A stretch of 64,000 nucleotides of DNA, from NCBI RefSeq assembly GCF_900114645.1, contig NZ_FOTR01000002.1:248001-312000 (forward strand), in the 5' to 3' direction. The position numbers and the translations under genes are program-made. Positions 53,929-62,222 of this stretch are shown here, one piece after another; the stretch's first letter is position 1, and the number at the start of each line of letters is the position of its first letter. The DNA is from Gracilibacillus orientalis. GTDB taxonomy: Bacteria; Bacillota; Bacilli; Bacillales; Amphibacillaceae. The notes beneath the pieces are model-generated. The model was not told the DNA's origin and did no database searches. It worked only from the letters and a program-made list of their open reading frames with translations.

Positions 53929-54640
53929 CCTTCAAAATTTCATGTAAAAACCGCTCACGATTGTCTAAAAAATAACGTGTGATCTGATAATGATCGGTAT
54001 CCTCATAATCAATTTCTTGAATACTATCATCATCAAAACTAAAAATGGTCGCATCTGGATAACCTAACAGAATCGGTGAATGTGTCGCAATAATAAATTG
54101 GCTATTGCCATTTGCTGATAGGTCATGCAATATTCTCAAGAAAGCAAGTTGGCGCTGGGGTGATAATGCGGCTTCTGGCTCATCTAATAAGTAGATTGCC
54201 TTTTGCTGAAAGCGATATTGAAATAAGGATAAAAAGGATTCACCATGTGACTGATGATGAAGAGACTTTCCGCCATATGCTTGACTCCCTTCATCTATAG
54301 AATCTATGTGAGTAGCAAATTGATGAAATGTTTCTGCCCGCAAAAAAAAACCATTCGTCACTTTGGGCATCCACGATAATGTAATAAAATTCCCTAATGC
54401 AGAGTTTGATTCGTGTACATCAAAATAATTATTGCGCCCGCCCCCAGCTGTATTAAATCCACATTTATCAGCAACAGCTTCAAGCAGTGTTGATTTGCCT
54501 GATCCATTTTCTCCGACAAAAAAAGTGACATTGCTGCTGATATCCAGTTGATCTAACCTTTTTATAACCGGTATTGAAAAAGGAAAGTGGTTATCGTTAG
54601 GAAGTTTTTCTTTTTGCAATGTAATTCGTTTCAGGTACAT
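53921..54640 (-). CDS. AAA-family ATPase (COG3910-like)
   Basis: 239 residues of an ABC/SMC-like ATPase without membrane domain: Walker A VGENGSGKSTLLEAVA, a signature-like SHGESFLSLF, Walker B AIYLLDEPEAALSPQRQ and the H-loop IIATHSPIL. Its short length and SHGES motif match the stand-alone predicted ATPases of COG3910. Role unknown; relatives occur alone or beside defence genes. The ATG at 54640 follows GGTGA; the seven-codon extension is rejected. It lies 8 bases after the response regulator stop. Confidence 0.85.
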   Translation of the reverse strand: MYLKRITLQKEKLPNDNHFPFSIPVIKRLDQLDISSNVTFFVGENGSGKSTLLEAVADKCGFNTAGGGRNNYFDVHESNSALGNFITLSWMPKVTNGFFLRAETFHQFATHIDSIDEGSQAYGGKSLHHQSHGESFLSLFQYRFQQKAIYLLDEPEAALSPQRQLAFLRILHDLSANGNSQFIIATHSPILLGYPDATIFSFDDDSIQEIDYEDTDHYQITRYFLDNRERFLHEILKDE

Positions 54641-54668
54641 GTCTTCACCGGCTTTCTTCAATTAATAA

Positions 54669-55361
54669 TTAGTTTTCTTTTTTAAACCGATAGCCCACAC
54701 CCCAAACTGTTTCGACATAAGTTGGTTTTGAGGGATCTTGTTCAATTTTTTCGCGTATTTTACGAATATGGACCGTGACCGTTGAACTGTCGCCAATCGC
54801 ATCGAATCCCCATATTTTTTCTAAAAGGTGCTCTTTGGTGAATACTTGGTTCGGATTAGTAGCCAGAAAATATAATAAGTCATATTCTTTGGCAGTGAAT
54901 GTAAGTTCTCGATCATGCACATATACTCTTCTTGCGTGATAATTGATGGTTAATCCGCTTATTTCGATGAGTGGATCTGTTTGTTCTCGATGTGTCAGAC
55001 GCTGGTATCTTGATACGTGTGCTTTCACTCTGGCAACAAGCTCATTCGGATTAAACGGTTTGACAATATAATCGTCGGCTCCACGGTTAAATCCTTTTAT
55101 TTTATCGATATCTTCTTTTCGTGCGGTTACCATTAAAATCGGGATGTCCAATGTTGCTCTGAGCTGTTCGCAAAGCTTCCATCCATCTATTCCAGGAAGC
55201 ATTAAATCTAATAAGATCAGCGCATAGGAAGATTGGTTGGCCATGGCTAATCCTTCGTTGCCATTTGTTGCGATATCTGCCTCAAACCCGCTCAATTCTA
55301 AATAATCCCGTTCTAATTCCGCTATGCTTTGCTCATCTTCAATAATTAAGATCTTGGTCAT
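54669..55361 (-). CDS. OmpR/PhoB-family response regulator
   Basis: 230 residues: receiver domain with acidic pair ED (9-10), phospho-acceptor Asp52 (LILLDLMLP) and Lys in IVKPFNP (about 102), then a winged helix (LTFTAKEYDLLYFLATNPNQVFTKEHL, VTVHIRKIREKI, VWGVGYRF). It overlaps the histidine kinase by ATGA. Possible DNA targets include the phased repeats at 57189-57302 upstream of the operon (inference). Confidence 0.95.
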   Translation of the reverse strand: MTKILIIEDEQSIAELERDYLELSGFEADIATNGNEGLAMANQSSYALILLDLMLPGIDGWKLCEQLRATLDIPILMVTARKEDIDKIKGFNRGADDYIVKPFNPNELVARVKAHVSRYQRLTHREQTDPLIEISGLTINYHARRVYVHDRELTFTAKEYDLLYFLATNPNQVFTKEHLLEKIWGFDAIGDSSTVTVHIRKIREKIEQDPSKPTYVETVWGVGYRFKKEN

Positions 55362-56443
55362 TTTTGTTCACCTTTTTTCAATTGGAAGTAAATCGTTGTT
55401 CCTTGCCCTTGTTCACTGTCCGCCCATACAGTACCATCATGCGCTTCGATAATCTTCTTCACTATGGCAAGACCGAGACCGCTTCCTCCTGTTGTGGAAT
55501 TACGTGACGTGTCTGTCCGGTAAAAGTGGTCAAATATATACGGTAGTTCAGATTTATTCACACCACTTCCATTATCTTCTATTTCTATCATAACATGTTC
55601 GTTTTGTTCTGTTATCCTGATCTTGATCTTTGGTTCTTTTTTGTCGATATATTTGACACTGTTGGTAATGATGTTCATAATCGCTCGGTGCAATTGCTCA
55701 CGATCCGCCTTCACCAAGAAAATCGATCCCCAATCTGGGGTGAACTCAAAGTTTATCTCGTCATATTGAAACGTTAATTCCTCGACCATATCATCTAAAT
55801 AAGCATAAATATCAAATACGTCAAACTGAAATGGCATTCGATCTAAATCGAGCTTCGAATAGATAAAGAGCTCATCCACCATTTTTTCAAGCTGATCGGT
55901 TTTGTTATAAACCGTCTGCATGTAGTAATCTAATTTTTCGGGTGAGTCCGCAACCCCGTCGAGTACTCCTTGGACATATCCTTTAATCGATGTCACCGGT
56001 GTTCGTAAGTCATGGGAGATACTGGCGATTAATTCCTGGCGATTTGCTTCATATTTTGCTTGTGTTTCATTCGCTTGTATTAAGCTTTTCCGCATTTCTT
56101 CAAATGTATTGGATAATTGTCCGAGCTCATCCTTTTTTTCTGAATGGATGCTAGATTCCAAGTCACCTTGTTTTATTTTTTCGGCAGCCTCGTTTAATCG
56201 TTTAATTGGTTTAATGATCGTACGTGAAACAAAATAGGTCAAGAAACCATTCGTTATAATTAAAAGAAGAAGAATTGCCACCATGCGGTAATTCATAAAC
56301 CGTTGTAAACTTTCACCATCTGGGTCCGCGTTTCCCATCACGAAAAAAAGGTAACCTAACAAAATCTCGATACACAAAAATCCGAGCACTGGTATGATGA
56401 TCATCGCTAGATTGGATAACAATAACCTTTTTTTAATTGACAT
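55358..56443 (-). CDS. sensor histidine kinase
   Basis: 361 residues: two membrane helices (about 10-36 and 53-73) with a short extracytoplasmic loop, a HAMP domain (about 72-125), phospho-acceptor His144 in SISHDLRTP, and the ATPase domain with N box (IMNIITNSVKYI), DNGSG and GGSGLGL. The very short sensor loop (about 15 residues) fits the intramembrane-sensing type of kinase, often linked to cell-envelope stress. ATG at 56443 follows AGGTG. Confidence 0.94.
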   Translation of the reverse strand: MSIKKRLLLSNLAMIIIPVLGFLCIEILLGYLFFVMGNADPDGESLQRFMNYRMVAILLLLIITNGFLTYFVSRTIIKPIKRLNEAAEKIKQGDLESSIHSEKKDELGQLSNTFEEMRKSLIQANETQAKYEANRQELIASISHDLRTPVTSIKGYVQGVLDGVADSPEKLDYYMQTVYNKTDQLEKMVDELFIYSKLDLDRMPFQFDVFDIYAYLDDMVEELTFQYDEINFEFTPDWGSIFLVKADREQLHRAIMNIITNSVKYIDKKEPKIKIRITEQNEHVMIEIEDNGSGVNKSELPYIFDHFYRTDTSRNSTTGGSGLGLAIVKKIIEAHDGTVWADSEQGQGTTIYFQLKKGEQK

Positions 56444-56496
56444 CTCCTGCACCTGCCTTTTGTTAGATTATAGTAAAAGAGAACGGATAAGCCAAT

Positions 56497-56691
56497 TTAT
56501 CCGTTCTTCTGCTTATGATCCCATATTGGTACTATTATCGCACAAATAATAGCTGTAAAATAAGGCATAAATTTTATTCCCAACGGCATGTTAAAGAGCG
56601 TCATCCCTAATATACCGATAAAGCTTGATAAGGCAATTCCTAACACAAATCCCCCTAGTAGTCCAACAATGATTGCAATAAATGTTCTCAT
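56497..56691 (-). CDS. DUF5957-like small membrane protein
   Basis: 64 residues, two hydrophobic helices with small-residue motifs (GLLGGFVLGIALSSFIG) typical of DUF5957 proteins. It overlaps the preceding gene by ATGA and lies 53 bases before the kinase gene, so all four probably share a transcript. Function unknown; a partner or target of the kinase is possible. Confidence 0.7.
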   Translation of the reverse strand: MRTFIAIIVGLLGGFVLGIALSSFIGILGMTLFNMPLGIKFMPYFTAIICAIIVPIWDHKQKNG

Positions 56692-57077
56692 GATCGATTC
56701 TCCTTTTTAAAATAAAATGTAGCTTGAATAACCATCCAGAATGATAATAATAAAAGACCGGTTCCGATAACTGGATGCAATGCAGCAAACCATGGTAATT
56801 TTCCTGCTATATTTGCAGAGAAATACATTAAAAACATCATCAACATCAGACCGAAAATCTGCCAGTATGCCCAACGAGGTAATTTTGCTAACCAGGCAAC
56901 GAGTAGCATCAATAACGGAATATTGAAGCCAAACAGATGAATTAAAAATGTGTGATTTACCCAGTGATGTGGATGAATAAATATCGCCATACCTGCTAAG
57001 ATAATTTGCGATGTAATAGCTAATGTTAAGATTATTGTAAGCGTAAAATAAAATATTGCCGCAATACGAATTCTCAT
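56688..57077 (-). CDS. DUF6220-like membrane protein
   Basis: 129 residues, four helices. The pattern IILAGMAIFIHPHHWVNHTFLIHLFGFNIPLLMLLVA, with a cluster of histidines at one membrane face, resembles DUF6220 proteins. The ATG at 57077 follows GGAGG; the frame extends 11 codons further upstream without a binding site. First gene of the predicted four-gene unit with the two-component system. Confidence 0.72.
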   Translation of the reverse strand: MRIRIAAIFYFTLTIILTLAITSQIILAGMAIFIHPHHWVNHTFLIHLFGFNIPLLMLLVAWLAKLPRWAYWQIFGLMLMMFLMYFSANIAGKLPWFAALHPVIGTGLLLLSFWMVIQATFYFKKENRS

Positions 57078-57188
57078 AGATTTTCCTCCTCTTTTTTTGA
57101 CTGTAAGCACAGTCTATCGCTAGAATCTAAACTCCCTCTTAGCTAATTCTTAAATTTTTCTTAATAAAAAGTATGCTCCATATTTTCC

Positions 57189-57302
57189 TGGCCACTTTTT
57201 GGCGTTTGATGGCCACTTTTCATGATTTGCTGGCCACTTATGATAGTTTGCTGGCCACTTTTTTCAATTTGATGGCCACTTTCAAGCACTTGCTGGCCAC
57301 TT
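57189..57302. repeat. six 21-bp phased repeats with TGGCCACTT core
   Basis: The nonamer TGGCCACTT starts at 57189, 57210, 57231, 57252, 57273 and 57294: exactly 21 bp apart each time. The bases before it are usually TTG(C/A); the remainder of each unit varies. It lies 110-225 bp upstream of the DUF6220-DUF5957-kinase-regulator unit. Confidence 0.92.
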
Positions 57303-57320
57303 CTCAAATTAGACAAAAAA

Positions 57321-57343
57321 ATAATCCGTACTAAGCGGATTAT
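57321..57343 (-). terminator. terminator of DUF6241-like gene
   Basis: ATAATCCG / CGGATTAT with a 7-base loop, followed on the minus strand by TTTTTT. It includes the stop codon. Confidence 0.8.
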
Positions 57344-57870
57344 CGAAAATATTTTTCTTTATACTGTTGTTCTTCCTCTTCACTAAACAATCGTAATGCT
57401 CTACCAACATTACCTTTTTTTAGTTCCCAAATATAATTATGGACTTCTACCGCATTACTGAAATCACCGTTCTGCCATGCTGTTAAAGCCTCGATATAGA
57501 AGTCTTGGTGTGTAAAATTAGACTCTTTTACAGTTTCGAGCATTAAATCTATTCTTTCGTCGGTGATTTCTACTGCTCCCCATTTATCTTGGGCATGTAC
57601 TTTTTGATGAGTCATATGATGTAAAGTATCCCTAAAATTGCTTTCACTCTGAATGTTATCTGTATCCACTTCCTGTACTTCTTCCTGGATATCTTCTTCA
57701 CTAACTTCCGTATCTACTTCTACCGTCGTTTCTTCTTGGGAGTCATTCTCTTTTACCACTTCATCCTCGGAAAGCAAAGCAAAAACAATAAATATTGCAA
57801 GACCTAGAACACCTATAGTGAAACCAATAGCAACAACCCATCCAATAATACCTATTAATTTACTTTTCAT
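57340..57870 (-). CDS. DUF6241-like membrane-anchored protein
   Basis: 176 residues: one N-terminal helix (about 7-33), a very acidic linker (about 35-75, many Glu/Asp/Val) and a helical C-terminal domain (FRDTLHHMTHQKVHAQDKWGAVEITDERI, LTAWQNGDFSNAVEVHNYIWELKKG). The C-terminal part matches DUF6241 as I remember it. Extracytoplasmic location is likely. Function unknown. GGAGGTAATGGT precedes the ATG. Confidence 0.72.
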   Translation of the reverse strand: MKSKLIGIIGWVVAIGFTIGVLGLAIFIVFALLSEDEVVKENDSQEETTVEVDTEVSEEDIQEEVQEVDTDNIQSESNFRDTLHHMTHQKVHAQDKWGAVEITDERIDLMLETVKESNFTHQDFYIEALTAWQNGDFSNAVEVHNYIWELKKGNVGRALRLFSEEEEQQYKEKYFR

Positions 57871-58014
57871 ACCATTACCTCCATAATTAACATATCAAAT
57901 ATTTACCAAAAATCAAGAGGGGTTCTCCTTATCCTTCAACTAGAAATGTGTTTGTTTAGGGTTTTCGTGGTAATACTTATATAGGGATAAAATTACTATT
58001 TGAGGAGTGGTTAG

Positions 58015-58854
58015 ATGGTTAAAATTCCTACTGTTACATTAAATGATGGTATGGAAATTCCGGCTGTTGGATTTGGCACAGCAAATATCAAAGGGAATCA
58101 AGGTGCGGCTGCTATTACTAGTGCAATTACAAATGGTTACCGCTTAATTGATACTGCTTATAATTATGAAAATGAAGGAGCGGTCGGTGAGGCGATTCAG
58201 AGAGCAAAAATACCAAGAGAAAAGTTGCAAGTTGCCTCTAAATTACCAGGACGTTATCACCAATATGACGAAGCTGTAAAAGCGATTCAAGAATCATTAT
58301 TTCGTGCCAATCTAGATTACTTTGATTTATATTTAATTCATTGGCCGAACCCAAAACAATGTCACTATATTGAAGCATGGCAAGCATTGATTGATGCACA
58401 GAAATGGGGACTAGTTCGCTCTATTGGAGTCAGTAACTTCTTACCTGAACATCTTGAACGTTTAGAAAAAGAAACAGGTATCCTCCCTAGTATTAATCAA
58501 ATTGAATTACATCCTTTCTTTAATCAGGAAAAACAAAGAAAATCTCATGAAGATTATGGTATTATCACAGAATCATGGAGTCCGTTATATCGCGCCAAAG
58601 AAACAATGGAGAATGACACACTGCAACAAATTGCGAAAAAATATAACAAATCTGTCGCACAAGTGATTTTACGATGGCATTATCAGCTGGGTGCTGTTAC
58701 GATTCCGAAATCAACTTCACCGAAAAGACAGCTTGAAAACATTACTATCTTTGACTTTGCCTTAAACTACGAAGATATGGAAATGATCGAAAAGCTCACA
58801 AAACCTGATGGCAGAATTAACGATCAAAACCCTGCTGAATATGAAGAATTTTAA
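58015..58854 (+). CDS. aldo/keto reductase
   Basis: 279 residues, NADPH-dependent (beta/alpha)8 reductase of the YtbE/YvgN group. Catalytic tetrad: Asp (RLIDTAYNY), Tyr four residues later (YNYENE), Lys (ASKLPG) and His (LIHWPN). IPKSTSPKRQLENI is the cofactor phosphate-binding segment. Reduces aldehydes such as methylglyoxal; the substrate is not determinable here. GAGGAGTGG precedes the ATG. Confidence 0.93.
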   Translation: MVKIPTVTLNDGMEIPAVGFGTANIKGNQGAAAITSAITNGYRLIDTAYNYENEGAVGEAIQRAKIPREKLQVASKLPGRYHQYDEAVKAIQESLFRANLDYFDLYLIHWPNPKQCHYIEAWQALIDAQKWGLVRSIGVSNFLPEHLERLEKETGILPSINQIELHPFFNQEKQRKSHEDYGIITESWSPLYRAKETMENDTLQQIAKKYNKSVAQVILRWHYQLGAVTIPKSTSPKRQLENITIFDFALNYEDMEMIEKLTKPDGRINDQNPAEYEEF

Positions 58855-58862
58855 AAGAAAAG

Positions 58863-58886
58863 CGTTTGGGAAACCAAACGTTTTTT
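58863..58886. terminator. aldo/keto reductase terminator
   Basis: CGTTTGG / CCAAACG around a GAAA tetraloop, then T6. Confidence 0.82.
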
Positions 58887-59292
58887 ATTTTTTCAAACTG
58901 TCTAATAAAACATAACCGAAAACTATTCCTGCAGTTGTAATCAATATCGTATAGTTCATGAACATTATCTCTTCTGCGAACAACAAATATGCCATAGGTA
59001 TATTAGCTGACAAAACGGGCAACAGCGCTATGTATAACGCTGGTAAACCGATAACAACCAACTTCATCCAGTCAAAAGTCCAACTCTTGTTCTCATTAAT
59101 TTCTATCAACCATTTTGGCAGGCGTAAAAGCACCCCAATTACAATAGGAAAAACGCTAGCAAATAGTAAGACAGGTGTTAATTCATATGTCAAACTAGCT
59201 TCTTCTTCTAAATGAATCTGATATTTAGCACCTAGGAAAATCAAGAATCCGATAATTAATGTAGAACCGAAATAATAGAGAAACTTTCGAAT
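58885..59292 (-). CDS. four-helix membrane protein, probable ATT start
   Basis: About 135 residues if read from ATT at 59292: (I)RKFLYYFGSTLIIGFLIFLG forms a first helix after a basic N-terminus, followed by helices at about 40-57, 78-95 and 110-130. GGGGGAG is 6 bases before the ATT, an ideal spacing, whereas the first TTG in frame (59244) has no binding site and would cut the first helix. The gene either uses a rare ATT start or lost its ATG by mutation. Family not recognised. Confidence 0.6.
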   Translation of the reverse strand: MRKFLYYFGSTLIIGFLIFLGAKYQIHLEEEASLTYELTPVLLFASVFPIVIGVLLRLPKWLIEINENKSWTFDWMKLVVIGLPALYIALLPVLSANIPMAYLLFAEEIMFMNYTILITTAGIVFGYVLLDSLKK

Positions 59293-59381
59293 ATATAACT
59301 CCCCCTAAAGTTAATGTCTATTATTTAATACGAAAAAAATGCACTAAACGTTTCAACTTCTTAGACATCTGCAAGCAGTAT

Positions 59382-59412
59382 GAAGCCGAATCCATAAAAA
59401 AGATTCGGCTTC
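59382..59412 (-). terminator. hairpin downstream of charged small protein
   Basis: GAAGCCGAATC / GATTCGGCTTC, 11-bp perfect stem with an A-rich plus-strand loop, no strong T-run; a weak terminator or mRNA end structure. Confidence 0.55.
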
Positions 59413-59418
59413 ACTGAA

Positions 59419-59643
59419 CTATTTCCCTTTATACTTTTCCTCTGATTGCGAAGTGCTCTGGCTATTCTTCTTATCTCTAAGGTTCTTCTCTTCAATTTCC
59501 AAATCTCTTAACGGAATATCATCAACTAGCTGTTGCTCCTTAAACTTATACAATTCAGATCGTTTTTCATCGTGGACACTTTTTTGCTTGTTATCGACAG
59601 TTTCTTTTTGCTCTACTTTTTTATTTTTACGTTCCTCTCCCAT
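59419..59643 (-). CDS. small, highly charged hypothetical protein
   Basis: 74 residues, over half Lys, Glu, Asp, Gln or Arg, no hydrophobic segment, probably disordered or a coiled helix. ATG at 59643 follows AAGGTG; three codons upstream there is another ATG without a site. It starts 18 bases after the CypC stop, so it is likely co-transcribed with the P450. Family not recognised. Confidence 0.55.
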   Translation of the reverse strand: MGEERKNKKVEQKETVDNKQKSVHDEKRSELYKFKEQQLVDDIPLRDLEIEEKNLRDKKNSQSTSQSEEKYKGK

Positions 59644-59661
59644 CAGTAGCACCTTCCTTTT

Positions 59662-60906
59662 CTAATGTGTTGTTTGGATGTTGGTAATGATGATATTGCT
59701 TTGTGGCAGAGTAGGGATATCATTCATGCTGTAACCAAAATCCTGATCAGGAAAATCGAACGAAATCTCCTTACTAAAAAAGTTTACCGTTTCATTTAAT
59801 ATGTCGATGGTAATCCACTCGCCTGCACAGCGGTGACCGATATCAAATTCACCACCCCCTTGTGGGATGAAATCAAATGGATTACTTTTCCAATCATTAA
59901 ACCGCTCAGGCTTAAACTGATTTGGCTGATCCCATATTACTGGATCATGATTGGTACCGTATAAATCGAGTAACGTGAGCGTGCCTTTTTTAAATTCATA
60001 ATCATTCCAAATAAAATCCTGTTTTACTCTTGCTGCCGTAAAAGGAAAGAACGGATAAAAACGACGTACTTCCTGAATAAACTGTCGGCCATTATCACCA
60101 CGAATCTGTGCTACTTCAGTTGGATAATCATGCATGGCCAGTACTGCAAAATCAATATAAACAGCAGTAGCAACAATTGGTCTAAGTAAGTTCAACAACT
60201 CTACTGCAACAATATAAGGTTTTAGTAATTTACCTTTAGGATCCTTATGCAATGAAAATTGATACAGTGCTCGATCTTGATCTACCTCTACTTTTTCTTT
60301 CCGTACTTGCTGAACGAGATCTTCCAGCCAACCTTCTGCCCTCTGCCTGGACCACCTTGCCTTCCAATGCTTTGGTCCAATATCTGCTGCATGTTCAAAC
60401 ATATCACTAAACTCTTCGCCCCATTGTTCTGCTTCTTCCTTCTTAAAAGGGATTCCAGTCCATCGTAATGCCATTCGCGTCAATACTTGCTTTGCCGCTT
60501 CATAAACATTTACTTCATGCTTTTCATCTGATATTTGATTTCTCCACTCTTCACGAGTTAACCGTCGAATCTCTTCTAATTTATCATCCGTCATTAGCGT
60601 CATAAACATTGCTTTACGGTGACGATGTTCTTGATCATCCAACCCTTGCACGCCACCTTTACCAAAAAGTGTTTTCTGGATCCGACTAGGTGCCGCTTTC
60701 TTACGTTGGAATTTCTCATTATCGTAGAACAATTTCGCTTCCTGCTCGCCAACCAAACAAATAGCTTTCTCACCGAGCAACCTTGTTTCAAAGATCCGCG
60801 AATCAAATTTATTGGAGCGATTCATAATAAAATAATAACCTTCTTTAAGCAACTCTAAAGTATGATCTAACCCTTTATCTTGTGGCAGTTGTTGATGATC
60901 TGTCAT
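59662..60906 (-). CDS. cypC: CYP152-family fatty-acid peroxygenase (CypC)
   Basis: 414 residues, the P450-BSbeta type. The diagnostic Arg242-Pro243 in LLRPIVA binds the fatty-acid carboxylate and replaces the usual acid-alcohol pair, and the haem-ligand Cys360 is in GHRCAGEW. Such enzymes use hydrogen peroxide, not NADPH and redox partners, to hydroxylate fatty acids at alpha or beta carbons, some decarboxylating them to alkenes. GGAGGGTTAAGG precedes the ATG. The dispersed repeat lies just upstream. Confidence 0.95.
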   Translation of the reverse strand: MTDHQQLPQDKGLDHTLELLKEGYYFIMNRSNKFDSRIFETRLLGEKAICLVGEQEAKLFYDNEKFQRKKAAPSRIQKTLFGKGGVQGLDDQEHRHRKAMFMTLMTDDKLEEIRRLTREEWRNQISDEKHEVNVYEAAKQVLTRMALRWTGIPFKKEEAEQWGEEFSDMFEHAADIGPKHWKARWSRQRAEGWLEDLVQQVRKEKVEVDQDRALYQFSLHKDPKGKLLKPYIVAVELLNLLRPIVATAVYIDFAVLAMHDYPTEVAQIRGDNGRQFIQEVRRFYPFFPFTAARVKQDFIWNDYEFKKGTLTLLDLYGTNHDPVIWDQPNQFKPERFNDWKSNPFDFIPQGGGEFDIGHRCAGEWITIDILNETVNFFSKEISFDFPDQDFGYSMNDIPTLPQSNIIITNIQTTH

Positions 60907-60975
60907 TCCTTAACCCTCCAACGTGATTTACTTACTGATATTTTTCCCTGTTATCCATATTTAAAACCGTATAAA

Positions 60976-61024
60976 ATGAGACTTCCATCAGTAAGACTTT
61001 ATGGACGATTAGCACCGTGATAAA
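60976..61024 (+). repeat. dispersed 48-bp repeat, copy 3
   Basis: ATGAGACTTCCATCAG ... GATTAGCACCGTGATAA between cypC and the arabinanase gene, same orientation as the copies at 13699 and 50384. Confidence 0.75.
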
Positions 61025-61044
61025 AGGTAAAGACTATTCTTTTT

Positions 61045-62007
61045 TTAGTATACTGGCCAGCCTTGACTATCCCAGTATAAATCATTGATTAATAAGCGTG
61101 GTAAACCATTACTGTCTGCATCATATGCATGACGTAAAAAAACATTATTATTGTATACATCCTGATGTCCAGGACCAACCCACTTGTCATTACCACTATC
61201 AAAAATAGTACCTCCACCATTTAACATATCTTGACCTAGTTTATCTAGGTATGGACCTGTTATTTGAGTAGATCGACCAACAGCAACTTTATAGGTACTA
61301 TCCAGGCCGCTACAACATTTATCAAATGAAACAAACAAGTAATAATAACCGTCTTTATACGTAATATTAGGTGCCTCAACTGCACCTTCCGGATGATTAG
61401 GTCTTGCAGCAATGGAATGAAGCTGTCCTGTCGGTTTCATAGTATTAGCATCTAATCTCGTAAGTTTTATCCCACTCCAATACGAACCAAAGGATAGCCA
61501 TGGATTACCATATTCATCAATGACTAAGTCACCATCAATGGCATTAAAATTATCTGACGTGGTTGAATGAACAACCAAACCATCATCTCTCCAATTACCT
61601 GATGAAATACTGTCTGTTGATAATAATCCGATTAAGGATTGATTAGAACCAAAGGAAGATACTGAATAATATAACCAGTAACGTCCATTATAATATTGGA
61701 TATCTGGAGCCCATTGTGCACTTGTATGATTTGGAACATACTCACTCCACCAGCTTAACGGTTCAGGAAACACTACCGGGGCTTCATTCCAATTCAATCC
61801 ATCTTGGGAGTATATAACCCTTATTCCATTTCCATCCTCTTCTCCTGTTCCAAAGGTCCACCAAGTATCCCCCTCTTTTATCATGGAAGGATCATGAATC
61901 ATAGGATGTTCTTCCATTTCCCAGAATGCTGCCGATACTGATACAGTAGAAACTCCTAAAAATAACAAAACAAATAACAATACTTTCAAGCAGTTTTTTA
62001 CAATCAT
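61045..62007 (-). CDS. abnA: secreted endo-1,5-alpha-L-arabinanase (GH43)
   Basis: 320 residues: signal peptide (cleavage after about VSVSAA) and a five-bladed propeller GH43 domain. The catalytic base is Asp39 (IHDPSM), the pKa modulator Asp158 (NAIDGD) and the acid Glu211 (GAVEAPN). It cleaves arabinan backbones outside the cell. ATG at 62007 follows AAGGAG; a GTG three codons upstream is rejected. A promoter, a palindromic operator and a cre site precede it. Confidence 0.93.
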   Translation of the reverse strand: MIVKNCLKVLLFVLLFLGVSTVSVSAAFWEMEEHPMIHDPSMIKEGDTWWTFGTGEEDGNGIRVIYSQDGLNWNEAPVVFPEPLSWWSEYVPNHTSAQWAPDIQYYNGRYWLYYSVSSFGSNQSLIGLLSTDSISSGNWRDDGLVVHSTTSDNFNAIDGDLVIDEYGNPWLSFGSYWSGIKLTRLDANTMKPTGQLHSIAARPNHPEGAVEAPNITYKDGYYYLFVSFDKCCSGLDSTYKVAVGRSTQITGPYLDKLGQDMLNGGGTIFDSGNDKWVGPGHQDVYNNNVFLRHAYDADSNGLPRLLINDLYWDSQGWPVY

Positions 62008-62034
62008 CCACTTCACTCCTTAACAATTTTGTTA

Positions 62035-62048
62035 AGTATGCGCTTTCA
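62035..62048 (-). promoter_or_regulatory. cre (CcpA) site in abnA leader
   Basis: TGAAAGCGCATACT fits the cre consensus TGNAANCGNWNNCA at all but the last fixed position. It lies about 35 bases downstream of the predicted transcription start, where CcpA would act as a roadblock. Confidence 0.65.
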
Positions 62049-62086
62049 TTTCGTTAAAATGTTAACTGCACACTTACTTAAAAAGC

Positions 62087-62115
62087 ATTATAACATTATT
62101 CATTAATAATGTTAA
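62087..62115 (-). promoter_or_regulatory. abnA promoter
   Basis: Minus strand: TTAACA (62115-62110), 17-base spacer, TATAAT (62092-62087). Confidence 0.7.
62092..62113. promoter_or_regulatory. palindromic operator within abnA promoter
   Basis: AACATTATT-CATT-AATAATGTT, perfect 9-bp arms filling the -35/-10 spacer. It does not look like the known AraR site, so the regulator is unknown. Confidence 0.5.
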
Positions 62116-62166
62116 TAAATAGAAATAAAAAACTCTACTATTTTCCTTATTTAACTATTTAAAAAA

Positions 62167-62211
62167 GCTAACACATTCACTTCCCTGAAAACGGGAGTAG
62201 TTTGTGTTAGC
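62167..62211 (-). terminator. terminator of MazG-like operon
   Basis: GCTAACACA / TGTGTTAGC outer stem with an inner ACTTCCC / GGGAGT stem, then TTTTTT on the minus strand. Confidence 0.85.
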
Positions 62212-62222
62212 CATTTTTCTTT

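Noticed and set aside
57950-57990. Sigma-B promoter before the aldo/keto reductase (GTTTAG ... GGGATA)
   Set aside because: The elements are present but 24 bases apart, far from the usual 13-15.
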